From the NCBI GenBank assembly GCA_033064195.1, contig JARBJD010000021.1, forward strand, positions 1-64,000: a stretch of DNA of 64,000 bases, in the 5' to 3' direction. A program made the translations under genes and the position numbers. The stretch's first letter is position 1. Every line of letters starts with the position of its first letter. The notes below the pieces were generated by a model that saw nothing but the letters and a program-made list of their open reading frames with translations, was not told where the DNA came from and made no database searches. Positions 8,565-20,194 of the stretch are shown piece after piece. This stretch comes from Blattamonas nauphoetae (lineage: Eukaryota; Preaxostyla; Oxymonadida).

Positions 8565-8690
8565 TCAACTTTTTTGGAAATTTTGAATTTTTGAATTTTT
8601 GAATTTTTTGAATTTTTGAATTTTTTTTAAATTTTTGAAATTGTTTTGGCATTTTGAAACTTTTTCATTTTTTTTTTGAAATTAAGATTG
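8565..8690. repeat. GAATTTTT low-complexity run
   Basis: Repeated units of the kind TTTTTGAATTTTTGAA, then a T tract. No gene content is seen. Confidence 0.6.
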
Positions 8691-8691
8691 C

Positions 8692-8763
8692 CCCTCGCCT
8701 GAATCGAACCACCCCCTAGAAACGGGTGGACATGGAACATACCCACTGAGCTACTAGCTCCTG
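8692..8763 (-). other. tRNA-like sequence (degenerate)
   Basis: On the minus strand TAGCTCAGTGGGTA is a perfect A-box/D-loop type match and GGTTCGATTC is a B-box at exactly the spacing of a 72-base tRNA (TTC at positions 54-56). The acceptor and T stems do not pair well, and no T run follows, so a tRNA pseudogene or tRNA-derived SINE head is more likely than a working tRNA. Confidence 0.35.
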
Positions 8764-8840
8764 AAAATGTTAGTTTCGACCTGTGCTTTGTATCTCGAAT
8801 GTTCAGATCTGCTATATATTCCTTTTATCGTCTACCTATC

Positions 8841-9066
8841 TACCCTCGTTAAAAAGCAAGACTTTATCACGGGAACGACTTTTTTACCCTCGTTAAAAAG
8901 CACGACTTTTACTCGTCAGCGATTTTTTCAAAACAAGTTAGATTTTCCTTTTTAACTTTTTACCCCCGTTAAAAAGCATGACTATTTCACGGGAGCGATC
9001 TGCTAGATCTTAATTCTTGGCCACTTGTTACCCTCGTTAAAAAGCATGACTTTTTCACGGGAGCAT
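8841..9066. repeat. Four copies of a 38-base hairpin repeat
   Basis: Units start at 8841, 8885, 8961 and 9029, each reading close to TACCCTCGTTAAAAAGCATG then ACTTTTTCACGGGAGCG. Within a unit CCC-x-CGTTAAAAAG can pair with CTTTTTCACGGG around a CATGA loop. Spacing is uneven (44, 76, 68 bases). The second copy is the least conserved. Confidence 0.65.
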
Positions 9067-9170
9067 TTTTTGCTATATATTGAATTTATTGACAAAGTTT
9101 TCAAATTTTAAATCTGCTATAGTGTCTTTTTTTCGGGTATAAAGTTTCTGATTTTCCGGGATAATTTCAG

Positions 9171-9254
9171 GACCGGATAGTCTAGTGGTAATGGTGAGTG
9201 CACGCACTACTACTACTAAGCTGAAGGTCCTAGGTTCAATTCCTGGCGGAAGCA
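9171..9254 (+). other. tRNA-like sequence, possible SINE head
   Basis: TAGTCTAGTGGTAA fits an A-box and GGTTCAATTCC a B-box; the T stem CTAGG/CCTGG pairs around TTCAATT. The 84-base length fits a class II tRNA, but the 5' acceptor strand does not pair with CGGAAGC. A transcribed SINE or pseudogene is likeliest. Confidence 0.35.
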
Positions 9255-9807
9255 TTTAATTTCACATATCACTGCCCTTTGGCATGGTCTAGGCCCTTGG
9301 CAAGACCAACGTACGTCTCCGGATCTCAAACCGATAAAAATGAGTTCCGATGCCGGTCTAAAAGGGACCGATGAGAAGGGTCGCAACCTTCGGAACCTTG
9401 AAAAAATACACCAGCTTCCGCCAAAATCAAGGTTTTTGCATTTTTGGAAATTTTCGAAATTTTGCTTCAACTTGAAAGTTTGAAGTAACTGAACTCTGGA
9501 AGAGAATATTTCTCTAAGATTGACAACTTTCTGAAATGAAAATGACTTTTCCTTCAAGTATTTTCTGAATTGTCAATCGGCATGGAGAAAAAGCAATAGA
9601 AGTGGTGTCTTTGCCAACGTGGTTCCACATTCGCCTATATCACTACTTTATGCCAACATAGTTCGCCGATTCAGACGAGGAGGTGTGTGCTTTTCTGTTT
9701 TGCACATGTTTGATCGAGGCCAGCCCCTTATTTATTCACGGCACTCTCTCGTATGTTGATGGCCCGGTTTGGTTGTGGATGGAGCTTGCGACATCCTTGG
9801 TTGGATC
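9255..9807. other. Stretch without recognised gene
   Basis: Contains a short self-complementary patch around 9280-9310 (CATGGTCTAGGCCCTTGGCAA and nearby) and may be the body of a SINE headed by the tRNA-like sequence. It could also hold 5' exons of the next gene. No coding frame stands out. Confidence 0.3.
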
Positions 9808-11751
9808 ATGTGCAAAACACCGAAAAATGGAAATTACAGACACAGCACAAGTTCACTTCGACACACTGAACTTGTGCACAGAACTATTGCCTGTTTGGGG
9901 AAGCTATTCGAACCTGAACAGGTATACCACCATTCACCCGGAATTGTTCATCGAACACCACCGTCCGCTCGAGTGACACCTTCAACTGACTTCATCTCAT
10001 TTCTCTGTCGCCTTCTCTCCAAGGTCCACAACACCTTCACGCACACTGGTCCTGGGGAAATGGCGACTTGGACAAGTGTGAACAATCCAACACTGGCTGG
10101 TCTGCAACTTTTCCATCTGCTTCCATCGTCTCTGAAGGAAAACACGTTGTCAGGTCTGCTGTACTCGATAACCCGAACATCAATGCCGACAGGACGAGAA
10201 GTCATTGACTCGTGTTTGGAGATTCTGGAATGTGTGTTAGCGGATACACCTCACATCTCGTTCTCTCTCCTCCGAACGACAACTCGTTTCTTTCGATCTT
10301 TCTCTGAGGTGAAGTTCTTTGGAGACACAGCCAGAACACGAGATTTGGGGGAAAAAGGAGAGGAGCGAATGAGACGTCTTGTGTTGTTGTGTGTCTTTGA
10401 CAGATTGGCTTCACTGGAGCTAGAATCATTGCTGATGGATACCACGATCGACACTGAACTCATTCTTGTTTTGACTGTCTCTCTTGCTGCTTGTGAAAAC
10501 AGACCACAACTGATTTATGGTTTCTCGTCTTCTTTTTTGAAGCGAGTGGTGAGTTTGGCAGGTCGAATGGACAATTTGGAGTTGGCGCGAGCATGCTGGA
10601 GATTGTTGACTCTGAGAACGAAGAGCGAGGACTCGCATCTCTTTCTGATGCGCGCGATGCTGTCGGAAGGGATTGATGGATTGGGAGACGTGGTCAAACG
10701 AGTTTTGGTGACAGTGAATGCTGTTTGGAGTGGAAGAGAAGAAGAAGGGAATGAAATTAACGACGACAAAGAAACGAATGAGCTGCTGGATGCTGCCTTA
10801 TCTGTGTTGTGTTTCATCGTCAAAACAACGACACTCGACACAACATCGTTCATTCCTCTTCTGACCTCGCTCTGCCACACCACCGATCTAGCCAGTCTCT
10901 CTTCTCTCCTTTCAGTGTTCTCCTTGATCGCGATGAGACTTCGCAATTCGCCAACTCCTTTCTCTCTCTTGTCCCTCACTCTCATCTCCTCCACTCTTCT
11001 GTTCTCCATCCTCAACCATTCATCATCATTCTACAGAGAGCTAGATGACGACCATCTCCCAGCTGTACCGTTCCCTGAGTCGGACACCCGCCACTCCAAA
11101 TTGAATCTGGGTAAGCTAATTGACTCCTTGTTTGAGAATGACCGAGAAACGGGAGAAGCAGTTGTGAATGGATTGTTGAACGAAGCATGTGCTGCTCTTG
11201 AATCGCTGGACACGCCATCTCCAACGCTTATTGCACGAACATTGCTAGAATACAATCCATCCACATCCAACATCCAATCTCCACTCTTCCAATCTCATTT
11301 GACTCTCCTCCACTCCCTGAATGAACTTGTGACCATTACTTTTAAGCTTCAATCAGGGCGACAGTCGATTCCTGCTCTGGCTGGCTCTCTCACACGTCTT
11401 GTGATTGTGACGAGAAACCGATTTTTGGAGTTGGGTGATGAGTTCAGAGTAGGTTTCCGATCAGACTCTCATTTGGACTTGTTCGACACGATTCTGGTGT
11501 GTATTCTTCAAATCAGAGAGTTTGACAGCGAACCGAAACCATCAATCAAAACCCTCACACATTCTCTCGCGATCCTGCTGACAAACACAGTACAATCGAT
11601 CGATCGAGCTTTGAAAGGAATCTCGTTGTTTCAACGAGTTCTGCGAGTGTTTGTGGAGGAAGGGATGGAAGACCGATTGGAAGAGTGTGTGGGAGAGACT
11701 TCGATGGGAAACAGGAGAACTGAGTGGAGAGCGATGGGGATGAATATTTAA
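9808..11751 (+). CDS. Helical-repeat (ARM/HEAT-like) protein, unknown function
   Basis: About 647 residues from ATG 9808; the frame stays open a little further up but without ATG, so a 5' exon is possible. The protein is almost all helix, with repeated Leu/Ser-rich helices about 40 residues apart (for example LLSVFSLIAMRL, LLTSLCHTTDLASLSSLL), the look of an armadillo or HEAT solenoid. No signal peptide or membrane segment. No internal intron is needed to keep the frame open. The C-terminal tail is charged. It resembles the genes at 37968 and 52888 in style. It probably acts as a cytoplasmic scaffold; the specific function is unknown. Confidence 0.6.
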   Translation: MCKTPKNGNYRHSTSSLRHTELVHRTIACLGKLFEPEQVYHHSPGIVHRTPPSARVTPSTDFISFLCRLLSKVHNTFTHTGPGEMATWTSVNNPTLAGLQLFHLLPSSLKENTLSGLLYSITRTSMPTGREVIDSCLEILECVLADTPHISFSLLRTTTRFFRSFSEVKFFGDTARTRDLGEKGEERMRRLVLLCVFDRLASLELESLLMDTTIDTELILVLTVSLAACENRPQLIYGFSSSFLKRVVSLAGRMDNLELARACWRLLTLRTKSEDSHLFLMRAMLSEGIDGLGDVVKRVLVTVNAVWSGREEEGNEINDDKETNELLDAALSVLCFIVKTTTLDTTSFIPLLTSLCHTTDLASLSSLLSVFSLIAMRLRNSPTPFSLLSLTLISSTLLFSILNHSSSFYRELDDDHLPAVPFPESDTRHSKLNLGKLIDSLFENDRETGEAVVNGLLNEACAALESLDTPSPTLIARTLLEYNPSTSNIQSPLFQSHLTLLHSLNELVTITFKLQSGRQSIPALAGSLTRLVIVTRNRFLELGDEFRVGFRSDSHLDLFDTILVCILQIREFDSEPKPSIKTLTHSLAILLTNTVQSIDRALKGISLFQRVLRVFVEEGMEDRLEECVGETSMGNRRTEWRAMGMNI

Positions 11752-13161
11752 ACACATGTTTTCATGTGGTTTTGAAAGATCATGATCAAAATGAGACACG
11801 AACAAGTTCTTCGTTTTGCGTAATTTGTCTCACATCATTTTAGTTTCGACCTTCTTCATTCGATTCGTCTACTATTTTGAACATCACTACAGTTTCTGTG
11901 AAAAGGAAATAAGAAATGGAAGATTATTTTTGAAAGGTTGCAAAACACTATGGAGCGTCACCAAAAACTATTTTTTCCCTAATTAACAGTTACAGGCTTA
12001 AAGAGATACCGGACGATAAATTGAGCGGATTTTGTTTTGATCGCGCTCGAGAGGACCCTTTTTTCATCAGCCAAATTTGACACACTTTTTGTTACAATTC
12101 ACGTCATAAAACTAATAAGTGGTGTAAAACGCTAGAAAATAACGGATACATTAACAAAAAGTGAAATAAATGCACAAATCATTCAAAAAACCATGAAAAG
12201 CATCTCAGTGCTCAATCGCTCGAGACGAGTAGTATCGCCTTGGAATAATCTGAACATGTCAGGATGGTTTGTTTGATGTCAATTGGTGAAGAAAAATCAG
12301 TTTTGAAGGATAGTTTCTAAAAGGGAGGATGAACAGAAAACACTTGTTGATTCCAGGACGAGACGAACAATATCATCTGAACAAAACACAAAACATGAAG
12401 GAGAATATCTGAAAATACCAGATTATGACTTTAATCAGTGAGATGACAAGTCTCGAAGTTGTCTGGAAGACTGTTGAAAATCGACTCTGGAGAGAGAAGA
12501 TGAAAAAGAATGAACAATGGACACTATGTTGGTTCACATCAAAAGAAGTGTACCAACACTGATCTTACGCGAATGAGAAGGTATGTCCAAGAATTGGCGA
12601 AGAGGGGTATCCGCCAGTTGAAATCTGAGTGAAAAGAGTGGATGAATCGGTGAATGAATGTACAAAACCTTCAGTTTGTTGATTGAAGGGGAATATGTCG
12701 ACTATGGGAAAGGTTCGGCAAATCTCCAGACTAACACAAAAATATGACACCAGCAACTTTTGAAAAATAATCACCCAAATGCTTCAAAGGGTTCGATCTC
12801 TGAATAGCAGTCACCAGATTCCAGGAATGTTTAGACGAGTCATGCTATTGAGCTTGTTCGGTGTTTTCAAGCCTGTCGATTTGGAAAATTGTCCAAATCT
12901 CAGGTTGTTCTGATCTTACCCTTTACTGGTATTACACTTCAAAGATGATCACTGATCCATTGCTAACTCATTCGATTGATTCTTTCAGGAAAGTCAATCC
13001 TCCGGAAAACATGGTGTGTCAAATTTCTGGTTTCTTCGAGCTCTTATTTTCGATGCAATGTCATGGCAAACATCTCGTCATCAGTTCATCTTTGAAGCGT
13101 TCTCTTCATTTCATTCGCATCCCGTGATCACTTCTCCTCATCCTCTTTCTTTCAACTTCAG
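11752..13161. other. Intergenic stretch, possible 5' exons of the 13162 gene
   Basis: Bases 11752-12800 show no credible frame on either strand. From about 12945 (ATGATCACTGATCC) to 13161 there are short open pieces with CAG acceptors that could be upstream exons of the next gene, but the joins cannot be decided. Confidence 0.3.
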
Positions 13162-15140
13162 ATGCCGTTCTTCACCGAATGTATTACTAAGTTCAAGAAT
13201 GGAGACGAAAAAACCAAAATGGATATCGCTTTTTCTGTCCATTCCAAGGTACTATCTGGTTTGTTTATCATTTTTCATCAAAATTATGTTATGTTTCGTT
13301 GTTTTCTCATTTCTTGTGATTTTTTGTCCATCATTTCCGTCGACCGTCTCTGTCTTTTTTTCTCAGAACAGAGAGTGGGAGAGATGAGTTCGTGTGTGGT
13401 GTCTAGTGGATTGTTGGAAGAATTGTGTTGCACATTGTCCGAACCCTGCTCAGACCAACTCTTCGTTTGTCGAACTTCTTTTTCACATCTTTCCTCTCAT
13501 TTGTTTTCTGGTTGTGTGATGGGGCAGGTGTGTGTTACTGGACTTGTTGGAGTGGTTGTGAGTGGCGCATCACTGCCTGTCAGAACTCGAGTGAGCTCTC
13601 TTCTTCCTTCACTTGTTGGCCTGATCTCTGTTTGTCTCCTCTTCTCTTCACATCTCTCTTCCTCTCTCTTCTTCTCTCGTGTGATGATTGTTGTGTTGTG
13701 ATTATTCTAATATTTCTATGAAACTCAGAAGACGGAGAATGGAGTCGGAGAAGCAGTGACACGAGCGATTGGGTCTGTTTCTTCTTCTCCTCATGCTTTC
13801 TCTCTCTTGTTCTCTTTCTCCATTCTGTTGATCTCTTCCAATCGTCTCTTCTTTTGCTGTCGTATTGCGATGTTGCTTTGTTGTGTGTCAGACATCTGTG
13901 CAGCGTGTGTCTGTCCTCGAACGATGTGGAAGGGATTCTGAATTGTGGAATTGTTGAAGGGCTATGCTCGCAATGCATGAAATTGATTTCATCATCGAAT
14001 GGAACTGAAAACTGGAAGATCCGAACAGAGCCACTGCTTGGCGGGCTGGACACCTTGTGCTTTGGACTGAGCGAGTTCATTTCGAGTGAGAAGGAGAAAA
14101 GACAAACAACTTGCGAGAGAAAGGAGGGCATTTTGGAGGATCGGGCAGAATCGGAGTTTTCGGTTTTGAATCGCTGTTCGTCGGCACTCTCTCTGATCGA
14201 GGCTACACTCAATGAGATGCTGACTGTCCTCCAAGGTACGAAAAAAACAGGCGAAGAACAGATATGGACGAGACAAATTCACAAACAGATTGGAGGAATG
14301 CTACTGTATCACTTCCCTCACTCAATCACCGATCGGACAAAGAAACGGGGAGGAATGATTGGATTGGACATTGGAAAGGAGAGACAGAAGATGGAAGAGC
14401 AAATGAAGATGAAGTTAGAGGATATGGAAGCAGAGAGGCAGAGGGAATGGGATGACATTAAACAAAAGAGGATTGAGACAGAAACCGAAAGAGCGACCAA
14501 CCAACATCTGATCGAACAAGGAAAGAAGTGGATAGAACAAGAACAAAGACTCCAGGCGGAAGAAAATCAAAGACGACTCCAATCGAGAACGGGGGCAAAA
14601 GTGATCGAACTGTTCGACCTAAGGTTTTGGACAGTGTCTGGAAATGTCTTCACCAAATCACATCAAGCTTATACTTCGCTCGTCTCATACGAGTTTGGAG
14701 CGGTTGTGGTTCGACTTTCGCTCACCGTCCGAACTGTGCCGAGTGGGTATTTCACAGTTGGGATCATCTCGTCCGGTTCGATCACAAAACAAATCAACAG
14801 ATACTATCCAGATTGGATGGGAGGGGCAGGATGGGATTTATATTCAAATTATCGATATGCCAGACAGAACAAGAAAGACGCGAACGTTCGATCAGCGTGT
14901 TTGGTAGGAAAAGAGGGACAACGAGTGGTGTTAGAGGCAGATGGACGAGAAGGAAAGCGAACATTGAAACTGTCACAAGCTGGAGAAACACAGCCAGTCT
15001 TCTTCAAAAATATCCCTGTTCCCTTCCGGTTCGCTGTCCACATCTACCAAAGTGGTGATGCAGTTGAGATCGAGTCAGTTGAAGTTGTTGTCGAACCGCA
15101 GATGGAAGGAGGATCAATTTCTTTTAAAATGGACGAGTAG
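13162..15140 (+). CDS. Helical protein with coiled coil and C-terminal SPRY-like domain (five exons)
   Basis: Exons fit in phase as 13162-13248, 13372-13464, 13528-13590, 13729-13772 and 13892-15140, with introns of 123, 63, 138 and 119 bases, all GT-AG. The first part is a helical repeat region. A long charged coiled coil (about 14370-14590, KERQKMEEQMKMKLEDMEAE) follows. The last 170 residues are beta-rich with SPRY-like features: TVPSGYFTVGIISSGS, then VVLEADGREGKRTLKL, then IPVPFRFAVHIYQSGD. SPRY domains bind proteins, so this may be an adaptor. An upstream exon is possible because a CAG acceptor precedes 13162. The exon model is mine and untested. Confidence 0.6.
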
Positions 15141-15462
15141 GACGAATCTTCAACCGACCCTAGCTGATCGGAACATTCTCTTCTTTAACAGAAATCGCAC
15201 TAATCATCTCTTCTCTTCATTCGTTGAATTTTTATCACAGAGTCTTGACGGTTTTGGCTGCACCGAAGGTAATTCCATAAAACCAAGCTAGAAATTAACA
15301 ATAAACCTGAACCTTCGTTTCTCTCACTCCATTCTTCGTCGTATGAGTGTTTTGTCTGATCTTCAATGATGAAGACTGTCCATGGTTCGAAATCAGTTAA
15401 AAAAACAATGAAATGAAGAAGAGAATTCATTCACATCATCAATTATTCCTTCAGACGCTCTG
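15141..15462. other. Short convergent intergenic stretch
   Basis: Lies between two 3' ends. No gene or clear terminator is seen. Confidence 0.4.
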
Positions 15463-18265
15463 TCAGAGCTCGATTCCATCTTCATTCGATGAGTTGATTA
15501 TTAGAGATCTCCGACTTGTGAATTGGCGCACGATCAGACGACAATTCGAAAAGAATGATCCCTTCCGACCAATCCGAGGAAGGAGCGTTCCTCTCTCCAC
15601 AACAACAGCAGCTCTGGTCTTCATTCCTCCAAACACCAGCTTTGGCTTGGATGGAAGAACAAGGCGACCTTCTTCATTTCGAATTAGGACATGCGAGGGA
15701 TTGGTCTGCTCTTCGAACCAGCTGCCGTCGAAATCTAACTTAGTGAGTTGTTCTCCACAGCGGATCACGACAGCTCCATTCTCGAAGAGAGTGTCCTGTC
15801 CACAACAATCAACGAATAAACAAGAGAATAGTTGGAATGTCCGAATGGTGGAGATGTCGAGAGGGGATGAATGAGAAATGAGGAGAGTATGGCCAAGCTG
15901 GATCCCGCTTTCTGTGACACAACAGCTCTCCCAGAAGACACAGTTTGTGATCTCCAAGTTCGTCTGGGCAGTCGAGACGACGATGAGAGCAGCTGAGTTG
16001 AGAGCGTTGTGTGAGATGTGCTTGGTGTGTGTGAATTCGGAGTTTGACAGAGTGAAGTGTGATGCTATGCAGACGGAGTCAAAATGAAGAATCGCTCCGT
16101 TTTGTGTGGTTGTGTTTCGAACAACCAAATCAACAAATGACGAAATCAACTCGTTTTGACCTGTCGGACACGATATTACTTGCAGATTGCTTGTGAAGGA
16201 GAGATCTGCAACGAGAAGGTGGTCGATCTCCAGTTTTCCTCCTTCTAGCTCCACCAGTCCCATTCCACTGATGTCTCCGTCTGTTATCGAAAGTTCGACT
16301 TTCGAGATAATCACAGCACCTCTGCCACCAATCACGAAGTTTGGTGTCGAGGCTGAAACTGACCTAAAGAAGAACGGAAGAGAGATAACCACTTCCGAAA
16401 TGAAGAGTTGGCCTCCGCCAACCGCAAACACGCTTTCTGAGCTGTGAACAGAGTGGAGAGTGTCTTCAACGTAAAGAAGTCCTTTCTCTGCCCACATTCC
16501 GCGAATAGCGAGATTTTTCTGACCAATTAAGACTATTCCTCCGCATTCAACTTTTCCATCAATCTTCAGAGCAGCTTGTTCGACATATGTTTCCATCAGT
16601 GAGCGCTCCCACCCGACAAACACGGTTGAACATGGAGTTGATAGGGAGCCGCACACTTCTGTGTTATTGATTCCTCTCGTTGATATGATGAATTCTGTGA
16701 TTTGTGGGGCTTCTGGAGTGGTGAAGGAGACTATTCCATCCACAAGAACAACATCTCCTGAATCTCCTACTTTCGTGATCGGGCCAACCACGTATTGTGT
16801 GTTGTATTGAAGAGTGCTTGAAAATCCAATCAGCAGCTCCGATGACACTGCCTCAGTTTCTTTGTTGAATGTCATTGTCAGCGCGGGACCATCCGAGAGT
16901 GCCACAGAGTAATCCCCATTCAGGTTCAGACCAGATCCTGTCAGCGTTACTGTGCATGTTGTGTGAAGGCTGTTCGTGAAGTTGAAGAACGCTCCTGTCA
17001 CTTTCGGAGGCTTCGGAATCTGAACCACAATCTCAAAATTCACAAGAATTGACGTTCCGTTCAGTGTCGCGTCGGTGAGTGTGTAGAACTCATCGAAGAT
17101 CAGATAATCGGCGTCAGTATCCACAACTGAGTGCAGACATTCAAAGAGTCCTTCAGAGTTCATTGTTCCCGAAAGCGTTCGTGTTTTCGACGAGTCGGCG
17201 TGTGTCATCGTCAAAGAATAGCTTCCCATTTTCAGAACTCGGCCAGTCACTCCAACAATCACTTTGTCTCGCCCAGAGTTCAGTCGGCATGTCCAGTTTT
17301 CAATACGAGTCGGCTCGGCTGGTGTCCAGAACGAGCAGTCCACAGAGTTCTGCAGAATCACTTTGCTCGACAATTTTCGTTTCATCCACGACACTTCGTA
17401 GTCGTGCCCAAACTTCAATTCAGATGTTGGATAAAGTTCCAGATTCTTCGTCATCGATCCTGATCCTTCAACCTCAATCACAACTGTGTGAATTTCGTTC
17501 GATCCAGATAATGACAAAGACGATGACGACGATGAGGATCTTGGTGTGCCAGACAGTTCCAATTCATACGTCGCCCCAGAAACAAGTTTCCGAGATGTCA
17601 GTGTCAGTGTCGACATGTTCATGCTCGCCGCCACAGCAAGCTCCGCTTTCAGAAGTCGCTCGGGTTCGTCTTCCAACGAAATTTCAATGTCTTCACAATG
17701 AATCGATGAATACGGTGATTTCAGTTTCGCCTCAGACACTACGAATGTCTTTCCATAAATCAGTCCTGTTTTGTCTGTCTCATCCTCTCCTCGAACATCT
17801 GCCATTCCGAAGCCCTTCAAATCACTCGAAACTGTCATATCAACAACCACAGACACGTCTCCCAGCTTCATCGTCACTTCATAAACTTCGTTCTCCAGCA
17901 GCCCTCTTCCTTCCATCACCAGATTCACCGACTTCTCATCGTCCGAATATCCATCAATCGACATCGACACAATTCGCTTCGGTTCTTTCATCGTTGAGAA
18001 GAACAATCCATCCTCAACGAAAACTCGCTTTTTATCAGCGTCTTCCATCCAAATTATCGACAGTTTCGTGTCGTACGTCATGTTCACTGACGAAGGCGAC
18101 AATTTCGAGAACAGAGTCCCTTTCAAATCTCCCTCTGATGATCCCGAGAACGACACTGGCACTTTCATCTGAGTCGTGCTCGTGTTGCTCGACAGTGTGA
18201 TCCAATAACTTCCTGACAGCTTGATTCCAGAAACAGTGATCGACACTTCTCTTTCTTTCGCATCA
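15463..18265 (-). pseudogene. C-terminal part of the split surface-protein gene
   Basis: About 934 residues downstream of the transposon at 18268-20413. It holds about seven Ig/IPT-like units of about 110 residues, each ending near SFTTPEAP or FWTPAEP, then a right-handed beta-helix module opened by VCGSLSTPCSTVFVGW. The frame runs straight into the 20416 part: removal of the transposon and one TA gives PLNYDAKERE without a shift. It ends at TGA 15463 with no membrane helix or GPI-type tail visible. As the gene stands, transcripts must read through the transposon, so this part is probably not made as in the ancestral protein. Confidence 0.65.
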
Positions 18266-18267
18266 TA

Positions 18268-18486
18268 CCGTGGTTGGACAACCCGTCCAAATTGGAAAAC
18301 CCGTCCACCTGAGAATCGGACACAAATTGTTGGTATGAATATTTCTTTATTGACTTTTGTTTTTGTTCTCATTTTCGACTCATTGATAAATTTTTATTTG
18401 TTGCAATAGATTGAAATGAAATTTAATCTTTTTTCCTTACTTTGACTTCGAACGGAGGGATCTTCCCTCAATTTTGTTCATCCCGT
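18268..18486 (+). repeat. Left terminal inverted repeat of the pogo-like element
   Basis: Reverse complement of the right end with a single clear mismatch (CCTTACTTTG against CCTAACTTTG). Confidence 0.85.
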
Positions 18487-18859
18487 TTCTCGTTGCAGAT
18501 CGAGTTGTGATTGTTGTGCGCCTCATTCTGGGCTTCTTGGGCTTCTTAGCTTTCTTTCGCTCTTGTTCAATAGTCTTCTTGACAGCTCTGGGTCGCTGAA
18601 TCATGGTTGTTTTTCGAAGGTTGCACTTCTTCTTGACAACTTCCTGTTCCTTTTTCGTTCTTCCCTTGATTCCTGTTTCTTTCCTTCATTTTCGTCTTTT
18701 CCATCGACTCAGTCGATGTTAGGAGGATTCCAGCACTGACCACTGAACGAATGCCGGCATACGAACTGTCTCCACAATCACTTGGTTTGGTCTTTATTCC
18801 ATCTTTGACGGTATCAAGATTGTCTGGCAGTCGATGGAGGATATGTGTCACATCTCTAT

Positions 18860-19885
18860 CCAAGATTCCGCAGCGTCGAAACGATAAAACGATTGTGTCG
18901 ATCGTGAATGCCTTTGGCAGGCGAGCGGAAGCGCGGAAACAATCGCTGTCCGATGCGCTTGTTGAGAGAACTCAAGAGGTGATGCATAGAATTTGTCGTA
19001 TTGATTCTTGAGGGATTGGAAGATTTTGTCGTCGAGGGGTTGGGTGAGGTGTGTTGTGTTTGGAGGAGAGATAGCAGTTGAATTTTGTTCGTTTTACATT
19101 TCAGCAATATTTGAGGACAAGTGTGAACTACAGTTATCGAGAAGAAGTAATGCCCACTGGTTCGTGAGATTCGGTGCGTTTCTTTTGGTGTTGATTGCTG
19201 GGATGATAGTCTCTTCCAGAATGCGGCTAAAGATGTAACTATTCACATACCCATTTCCCAAACAATACGGGATAATATGAAAGTGCGAAGTGAATTAAAT
19301 TCACTTGGCTGAGATTTAAGTGGGTAAACAAGTGCGTGAGGTAGATGCGATCCGTCAGCACAAACGGTGCACGCCAGAGTGAAATTTTGGATTTTAGTAG
19401 GTTTCGCTTTGATAGGTGTGGGAGTTCCAGCGCCGTGAATCACTTTTACTCTTGAATCATGGATGGTAGAGAACCCTGTTTCATCGTAGTCAAAAATAAG
19501 ATCGTTCGGTATGCTGAAGGTATCAATCACAGTTTTCAATTGAGTCATCCACTCAACCATGTTTTGTTCGTTGCTTGCTGCAATTTTTGGAGCATCCATT
19601 TGAATAGGTCGCGAGAAGAAGAGATCGGGATTCGCATCACAGAAATTCCATGCCCAGCTGTCATCGAGTTCGATCAGCCTTGTTTTAGGATTGGAAGATC
19701 CAACCAATATGTTTTGGATCTGAAAAGATGGAAAATGGTGAAAAGACCTTCTTTTGGACCATCGGACGTGTGATCTCTTTCTTCAGTTCAACTTGTTCCT
19801 TAAGCCAGGATCGAAGACGGTCAAGTTCTGCTGGAGGTACTTTGGAGGGACGTCCTGGTTGTTGTATTGGACGATTTTCTTTCAT
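18860..19885 (-). pseudogene. Broken DDE_1 (pogo/jerky-type) transposase
   Basis: Three pieces are visible. At 19685-19885 is a helix-turn-helix part (LDRLRSWLKEQVELKK). At 19243-19707 is the catalytic core with FDYDETGFSTI, the first catalytic Asp context of this family, followed by GAGTPTPIKAKPTKIQNFTL. Around 19120-19240 lies ALLLLDNCSSHLS, the second Asp context. The pieces are in different frames with stops between them, so no complete enzyme is encoded. The DETGF and LLLDNCSSH motifs are typical of CENP-B/pogo/Tigger transposases. Confidence 0.75.
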
Positions 19886-20194
19886 AGCTGCTCTTGCTCG
19901 AGAGAGAGCGACTATGAATGCCAGTGATGGATTGGATGATCCCTGGCAAAATTTTCATTTTCTGTTCGAGCTTCAGCAACGTGAGAAGTTGATCTTTTGT
20001 TCAATCTTGTTCTTTTTCAAATACGCCTTCACTTCGGATAAATTTGCGTTCCACTTTGGAGTCCGACTTGTTGGTCCAACGTTCTGGAAGGAGATGGAGA
20101 AAGAGTGAGAACAAAAGAACAATGAGTATTTAGAAGGAGATAATACGGTCATGGAACGAATTCGCGAGAGGTAAAAAGAGGTGGTTGTGAAGGA

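Larger units (their letters stand above)
1..8565. mobile_element. Capsid-bearing virus-like element (Polinton-like or virophage-like), right part only
   Basis: Closely packed genes occupy this A/T-rich block: seven or eight short to medium open frames on the plus strand followed by two on the minus strand, with almost no spacing. Two long neighbours look like related double-jelly-roll-type capsid proteins, two small ones begin MAPG and are amphipathic, and one carries an S74 intramolecular chaperone typical of phage and virus fibres. A T-rich motif sits directly before most start codons. The left end lies outside the window, and no polymerase, integrase or packaging ATPase is visible, so the family is inferred from the structural block only. 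The right end is placed at the end of the second 7.4/8.3 kb direct repeat, which is a guess. The visible genes look whole, with at most one or two breaks, so the copy appears young. Confidence 0.65.

Noticed and set aside
8841-9066. CRISPR-like array
   Set aside because: Spacing is uneven, spacers are not unique inserts of constant length, only four units occur, and the surroundings are eukaryotic.
17079-18200. 373-codon plus-strand open frame
   Set aside because: Antisense to the beta-helix/IPT gene; Ser/Arg/Gln-rich composition is the mirror of its codon bias.
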